Assembly (NCBI GenBank): GCA_036346375.1
Contig: CM070520.1
Span: forward strand, 17,061,791-17,125,790
Reading direction: 5' to 3'
Length of the DNA stretch: 64,000 nucleotides
Origin: Guadua angustifolia
Lineage: Eukaryota; Streptophyta; Magnoliopsida; Poales; Poaceae
Positions 60,041-64,000 of this stretch are shown here, in pieces. The position numbers and the translations under genes are program-made. Position 1 is the stretch's first letter, and every line of letters begins with the position of its first letter. The notes beneath the pieces were generated by a model that was given only the letters and a program-made list of their open reading frames with translations, was not told where the DNA came from and made no database searches.

Positions 60041-60145
60041 GTTAACGTTTCGCCGTTAACGTTCCGCCGTTAACGTTTCGCCATTAATGTTCCATCGTTA
60101 ACGTTCCGCTGTTAACGTTTCGTCGTTAACGACCCGCCGTTAACG
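60041..60145. repeat. GTTAAC minisatellite with strict 14-bp period
   Basis: GTTAAC occurs at 60041, 60055, 60069, 60097, 60111, 60125 and 60139, with a decayed copy (ATTAAT) at 60083. That makes eight units at exactly 14-bp spacing, unit type GTTAACGTTTCGCC. Confidence 0.95.
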
Positions 60146-61295
60146 CTCTGCTCTCATCACACGTGTGCATGCAAGTAAAGGCCCTAGTGCGATGTCATCA
60201 TCTTTTCTATCGCCTTGATGTAATCTAGCCCTATCACCTTGAGTTTAGCCCCGTCTTCTTATCATCGCCATCTTGTCATCATCAAGCCTTTTCATCGATG
60301 TATGACTGAACCCCATATCGAATCGCAGTGGATGTTGATCCCACTTGTCCTTGTCTCTTTGAAAATCTAATCTGCCATTGATTGGGAAATCATTCATGGA
60401 CTTGGTTGATACACCATTGCCCATATGTCAATATCTGTTCAATCGAGTTAATTAATCTCGAAGGATATTCCCTGGAATATACTCCGTTCTTTCCTAATTA
60501 TCAGTCGTAACCTTCTCAATAAATTTCTTGAAAGCCAGTTCTCTTTCATCTGATCTTTGATCAAATCTATTCAAGTTCCTAAACTCAATCCCTTTCATTC
60601 TATACCAATCTAATATTAAATTGGAGTTTATTTGAATTGCTTTTGATATTTGTTGTATTTGTGCTTCTTTGACGTTAGACGTGTCGTCCAGAAGTTACCC
60701 GAAGTAGCTGAAGGACGAGGAAGTCAAGCATTCGATTGAAGAGTCAAAGGTTGAGGAAGTCAAGATCAATTTAAAAGAGTAAAGAGCGCTTTATAGCAAG
60801 TGCCGTGCAAGTTGTGCTTTGATCATATTGCTCCCAGCTTACAAATTTACTTTGATTCAAATTATTGCATGCTAGTTCAAGATTAAATGATTTAAATTAA
60901 CTTGGGATTAGTTATTCAACCCAATTGCTAATATCACCTTGCCATGATTATTTGTATGCCATAATTCATTTGTCTCCCTAAGATGGTTGATTATTAGTTG
61001 GTTGTTATTACCGCCAACGTGGGTTGGTTAGACTGCAGTATAATTGCTTAGCCATGCCACGCAACTCATGTCTTTTGAAAATAAAAGGTTAATACTGATT
61101 AATGAATTATGAAATGTGTTTGTGAAATGGTGTGACGTGTTGCCACACGATGATGTTGATATGTGGAACCAGTGTGGTTCTGCATGGATGTTGAGTTGTT
61201 GTTGGCATTGTGTTGCGTAATAATCAACTGGGGTGGTAAATTGTTTTAGACTGAGGCAAGTGGCAAGAGTGGCATTGGATATGTCGCTTTGGTAT

Positions 61296-61375
61296 TTGGC
61301 GGTATTGTTGGTGAATTTTGTGATGGTATTGTTGGTAAATTATGTGATGGTATTGTTGGTGAATTATTCGGGGTA
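61296..61375. repeat. 24-bp triple repeat in long LTR
   Basis: Three consecutive units of the type GGTATTGTTGGTGAATTTTG, period about 24 bp, with a few substitutions. Confidence 0.8.
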
Positions 61376-63460
61376 ATCTTGCCTTGGTCACCCTAAAGAC
61401 TTAACCTTGCAGGCCTTTGAACTGAGTCACTCGTACAACCACATGTTTGGTATGGGACAGATCTAGTTTAGTAGGATTCTGATATCTCACCTTTGATACC
61501 TCGGGGTGGCAGTCACACAGAGGGGTGACTGTATGGGGGAGCGTACCTATGCTACGGCTTGATACCCATCCAACGGTGTTCGTCGGTCCTATACTTCGAC
61601 TCAGTGTGAGGAAGTGATAGTGAAGGCAACCCGAGAGGTTCCTAGGTTGAGCTAGAAGTTTCGAAGGCTTTGTTATGATCGCTCATTCGCATACTCTTGT
61701 TTGGCGATTCACGGCTGACGTGGTGAGTTGATTGTATCTTGTGGGTAAAGTGTACAACCTCTGCAGAGTGTAAAAACTATTCGAATAGCCGTGTTCACGG
61801 TATTGAATATTGCTCGGGGATTACAGTCAAGGGTTAGATTTTGATAAAAATGAGGTTGGGAATGTGGACAATGTGAGATGAAAATTGGTTAAGAAAGAGA
61901 AATGTTTTACTTGAGAATGATTACGAAATTTATTATGAGTATTACTTGTTTTACTGCTTTTCAATATATTTATGATATTCATTTAGAAATGCTGTTTTAT
62001 GCAAAATAGCCAATTCAGCCATTCAATTGGAATAAGCTGTGCATATAGTTATTTAGACTTGCATTCTATGCACGACTTGTTGAGTACGGTTGTGTATTCA
62101 CCCTTGCTATAACAAAACATCACCAGTTGAGGAGAAGTCTTTGTCTTCGAAGAAGGAAGAAGTTCTGCAAGAAGACGAATATCTAGGAGTTGAACCTTGT
62201 CAAATGCCTGTGGTATTTTGATGAGATTCACCGACGTTCTTCGCTCCATTGCATTCGCTTTTACTCGAGTTGAAGCCATCTAGGCTTCACAATTGTAAGT
62301 TGACCTTAAGGTTGTTCAACATGTTATATTAAAAGATGAATTCTTTATTTATTAATCCGTTGTGTATGATTGTGATATTCATCTTTGTTAACTGTGGACA
62401 CTAGCTACTGATCCTGGGACTAGTACTGAAAACACAGAGGGTTTCCGGATTGCGAATTCGGGTCCCGACAACAGGGTTCCATCTAAATCCGTTGACAAGA
62501 CACCATATGAGATATGGAAAGGGAAACGTCCCGACTTGTCTTTTCTTAAAATTTGGGGCTGTGAGGCTTATGTAAAACATATGACGTTTGATAAGCTCCA
62601 CGCCAAATTGGATAAGTGCTTCTTTGTGGGGTACCCAAGGGAAACCAAAGGGTATTATTTTTATAACCGGGAAGAAGGCAAAGTGTTTGTCGCCCGGACT
62701 GGTGTCTTTTTGGAAAAGGAGTTTTTCAAAAGACCTAGAGGGAGCAGTGTGCAACTCGAAGAAATTCGAGAAACACCTGAAAATGTTTCAGCTCCAGCTA
62801 GTCCTCGCAGGATGAGCAAGGTATTGTTGAACCTGTTGATGAGGTGCCAGCACCACGGAAGTCCTCATGGGCAAGCCGTGCTCCTGAGAGGTTCATGTTC
62901 CTCATGATGGAGCAACGCGATGTGTTATTGTTGGACAATGACGAGCCCAAGGACTATGAAGAAGCAATGGTAGGCCCAGATTCTGAGAAATGGCTGGAGG
63001 CCATGAGATCCAAGATAAAGTCCATGTATGATAATCAAGTTTGGAACTTGGTTGATCTGCCTGATGGTGTAAAAACTATCAGGTGCAAATGGGTCTTTAA
63101 AAGGAAGATAGACCCCGATGGAAATGTTCACATTTTTAAGGCGCGATTGGTGACAAAAGGGTATAAGCAGATTCATGGTGTAGACTAGGATGAAACTTAT
63201 TCGCCTGTCGCCATGATGAAGTCTATCCGGATCATGCTAGTTGTTGTCGCGTATCATGATTATGAGATTGGGCAAATGGATGTCAAAACGGCTTTCCTGA
63301 ATGGTAACCTAAGCAAGGACGTGTACATGGTACAGCCCAAGGGTTTTGTTGATCCTACTAATGTTGGCAAAGTATGCAAGCTTAGGAAGTCCATTTATGG
63401 ACTGAAGCAAGCATCTCGGAGTTGGAACCTTCGATTTGATGAAGTGGTCAAAATGAACTA

Positions 63461-63702
63461 GTGAACACACGATCTCTGTCGGAAGTGATAGACCGAGGTA
63501 CTCCATGTAACCGAACAACATTGTCCAGGAACAACTTAGCAACTCCTTGGGCAGTAAATGGATGTTTCAGAGGGACAAAGTAAGCGTACTTGGAGAATCG
63601 ATCAACCACCACCATTATCACATTAGCACCTTTTGAAAATGGCAGCCCTTCGATAAAGTCCATCGTCACGTCCTACCAGGATGCATTCGGTACAGGTAAT
63701 GG
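63461..63702 (-). pseudogene. Ty3/gypsy integrase fragment
   Basis: Minus-strand translation contains TMDFIEGLPFSKGANVIM, VVDRFSKYAYFVPLKHPF and HGVPRSITSDRDRVFTS, the gypsy integrase core with its first catalytic Asp region and the SDRD motif. The fragment is cut at 63461 by the copia junction and at 63702 by the start of the LTR that follows. Only about 80 residues remain. Confidence 0.85.
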
Positions 63703-64000
63703 CTGTAAAAGTGTCGGGACCCGAATCTGCAATTCCGGACCCTCTATGTATTCTGTACTAGTCCAAGATCACATTAGTACACACAGGATGAACAGGTTGA
63801 GATACCACAATCATACGCAGCGAAAATAATAATTAAGTACTACGAACATAATTATAAACGAGTTACACGACCTTATGATCACCTTACAATAATTTGCCAC
63901 GCAGGACGATAAATAACAAGAGTAACACAAGTTCAATAGCGGAAGCAAAAACACGTCAATGAACCCCTCGTTCTGCCACAGGGACGAGGCTCAACCCTAA
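63703..64000 (-). mobile_element. Terminus of a related long LTR, runs off the window
   Basis: Begins TGTCGGGACCCGAATCTG, the reverse complement of the right end of the 57514-62470 LTR (TTCGGGTCCCGACA). Similarity continues inward (for example ACAATCATACGCAGCG here and ACAATCATACACAACG in the reverse complement near 62360). It is therefore another copy of the same family in the opposite orientation, inserted in the gypsy integrase. It continues beyond the window. Confidence 0.75.

Larger units (their letters stand above)
57514..62470. mobile_element. 4,957-bp solo LTR, TSD ACAGG
   Basis: Begins TGTAACATCCCAAAATTTGG and ends TTCGGGTCCCGACA. Perfect 5-bp duplications ACAGG lie at 57509-57513 and 62471-62475. 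No gag-pol domains and no internal second copy of either end, so it is either a very long solo LTR or a non-coding LTR-like element. It contains a 14-bp GTTAAC array (60041-60145) and a 24-bp triple repeat (61296-61375). Its right end matches, inverted, the sequence starting at 63703. Confidence 0.8.
55677..63460 (+). mobile_element. Copia retrotransposon, LTR-less, split by a 4.96-kb solo LTR
   Basis: Gag starts at 55728 and the coding order runs to the reverse transcriptase at 63460. It is interrupted at 57514-62470 by an LTR insertion with target duplication ACAGG. No LTRs of this element are visible: the left side is bounded by the 96-bp block and the right side ends mid-RT at a gypsy fragment. 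It is therefore truncated at both ends. Confidence 0.85.
55728..63460 (+). pseudogene. Copia gag-pol, split and frameshifted
   Basis: Gag begins MAPNTVNTNTGFNLRSIL (55728-56280). The zinc knuckle CHYCKGIGHWKRNC lies at about 56458-56500. The protease active-site segment (DTG/DSG) is missing: sequence passes from GTKKD directly to the ELEIHGGNGA region at about 56570, so a deletion removed it. GAG-pre-integrase (LWHCRLGHINKDT) follows, with a frameshift near 56950. Integrase contains FITFTDDFSRYGYIYLM, RSDRGGEYLSQEF and PPGTPQWNGVSGR (57000-57513). After the inserted LTR, YEIWKGKRPDLSFLKIWGC resumes at 62500. RT begins near 62920 (WLEAMRSKIKSM, VKTAFLNGNLSKDVYM) and stops at 63460 before the YVDD motif. 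A stop near 63188 and several frame changes are present. Confidence 0.85.

Noticed and set aside
1..64000. tRNA, rRNA, CRISPR or phage-like modules
   Set aside because: Scanned by eye on both strands; no cloverleaf with A/B boxes, no rRNA core sequence, and no regularly spaced direct repeats with unique spacers were found.

Overview
The window is nuclear DNA from a flowering plant, very probably a grass (Poaceae). Genes carry many short introns and GC-rich first exons. The intergenic DNA is a nested mosaic of LTR retrotransposons, hAT elements, a LINE and MITEs of types typical of grass genomes. No bacterial operon, CRISPR array or organellar gene cluster is present. The species cannot be fixed from sequence alone.

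Three protein genes look intact. (1) 2486-5486 (+) encodes a CDK5RAP1/MiaB-type tRNA methylthiotransferase (3 exons, 597 aa). (2) 6718-13156 (-) encodes an organelle-type HflX GTPase (13 exons, 550 aa). It lies tail to tail with the first gene, with a Micron-like MITE embedded in TA microsatellites between them. (3) 34656 to about 38605 (-) encodes a WAVE-DAMPENED2-like TPX2-family microtubule protein (6 coding exons, 420 aa, probable 5'UTR intron). All splice junctions were placed by eye from GT/AG sites and frame continuity. Every reading frame closes without a gap.

The rest is mobile or decayed DNA. 601-1037 is a head-on chimera of two gene fragments, one of them ISY1. 13596-22998 is a hAT element with a decayed transposase, split by two solo LTRs of one family in opposite orientations, each with a perfect 5-bp target duplication. 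23130-28295 is a broken L1-type LINE, followed by a DUF1639 pseudogene at 28300-28934. 29133-29489 is a Tourist-like MITE. 30184-33576 is another long solo LTR inside hAT-like sequence. 41929-46330 is a full-length copia element with 128-bp LTRs and target duplication GTTCA. 46352-46543 looks like a tiny Helitron end pair, and 47279-47509 is a second Tourist-like MITE.

From 49374 to the end the DNA is nested retroelements. An LTR element whose only recognisable coding content is a plant mobile domain (PMD) ORF spans 49374-55578. It is interrupted by a hAT element (itself carrying a smaller hAT element) and by a solo LTR. It is followed by a copia element (55728-63460) split by a 4,957-bp solo LTR. 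Then come a fragment of a gypsy integrase and the start of another LTR that runs off the window.

The most unusual signal is that three LTR families each carry arrays of short palindromic motifs: CCGGA-n3-TCCGG, CGGTA-n-TACCG, and GTTAAC at a strict 14-bp period. Other points worth checking are a 96-bp near-identical block shared by two distant junctions, the Micron-like insertion, and the PMD-only LTR element with a second partial PMD copy.
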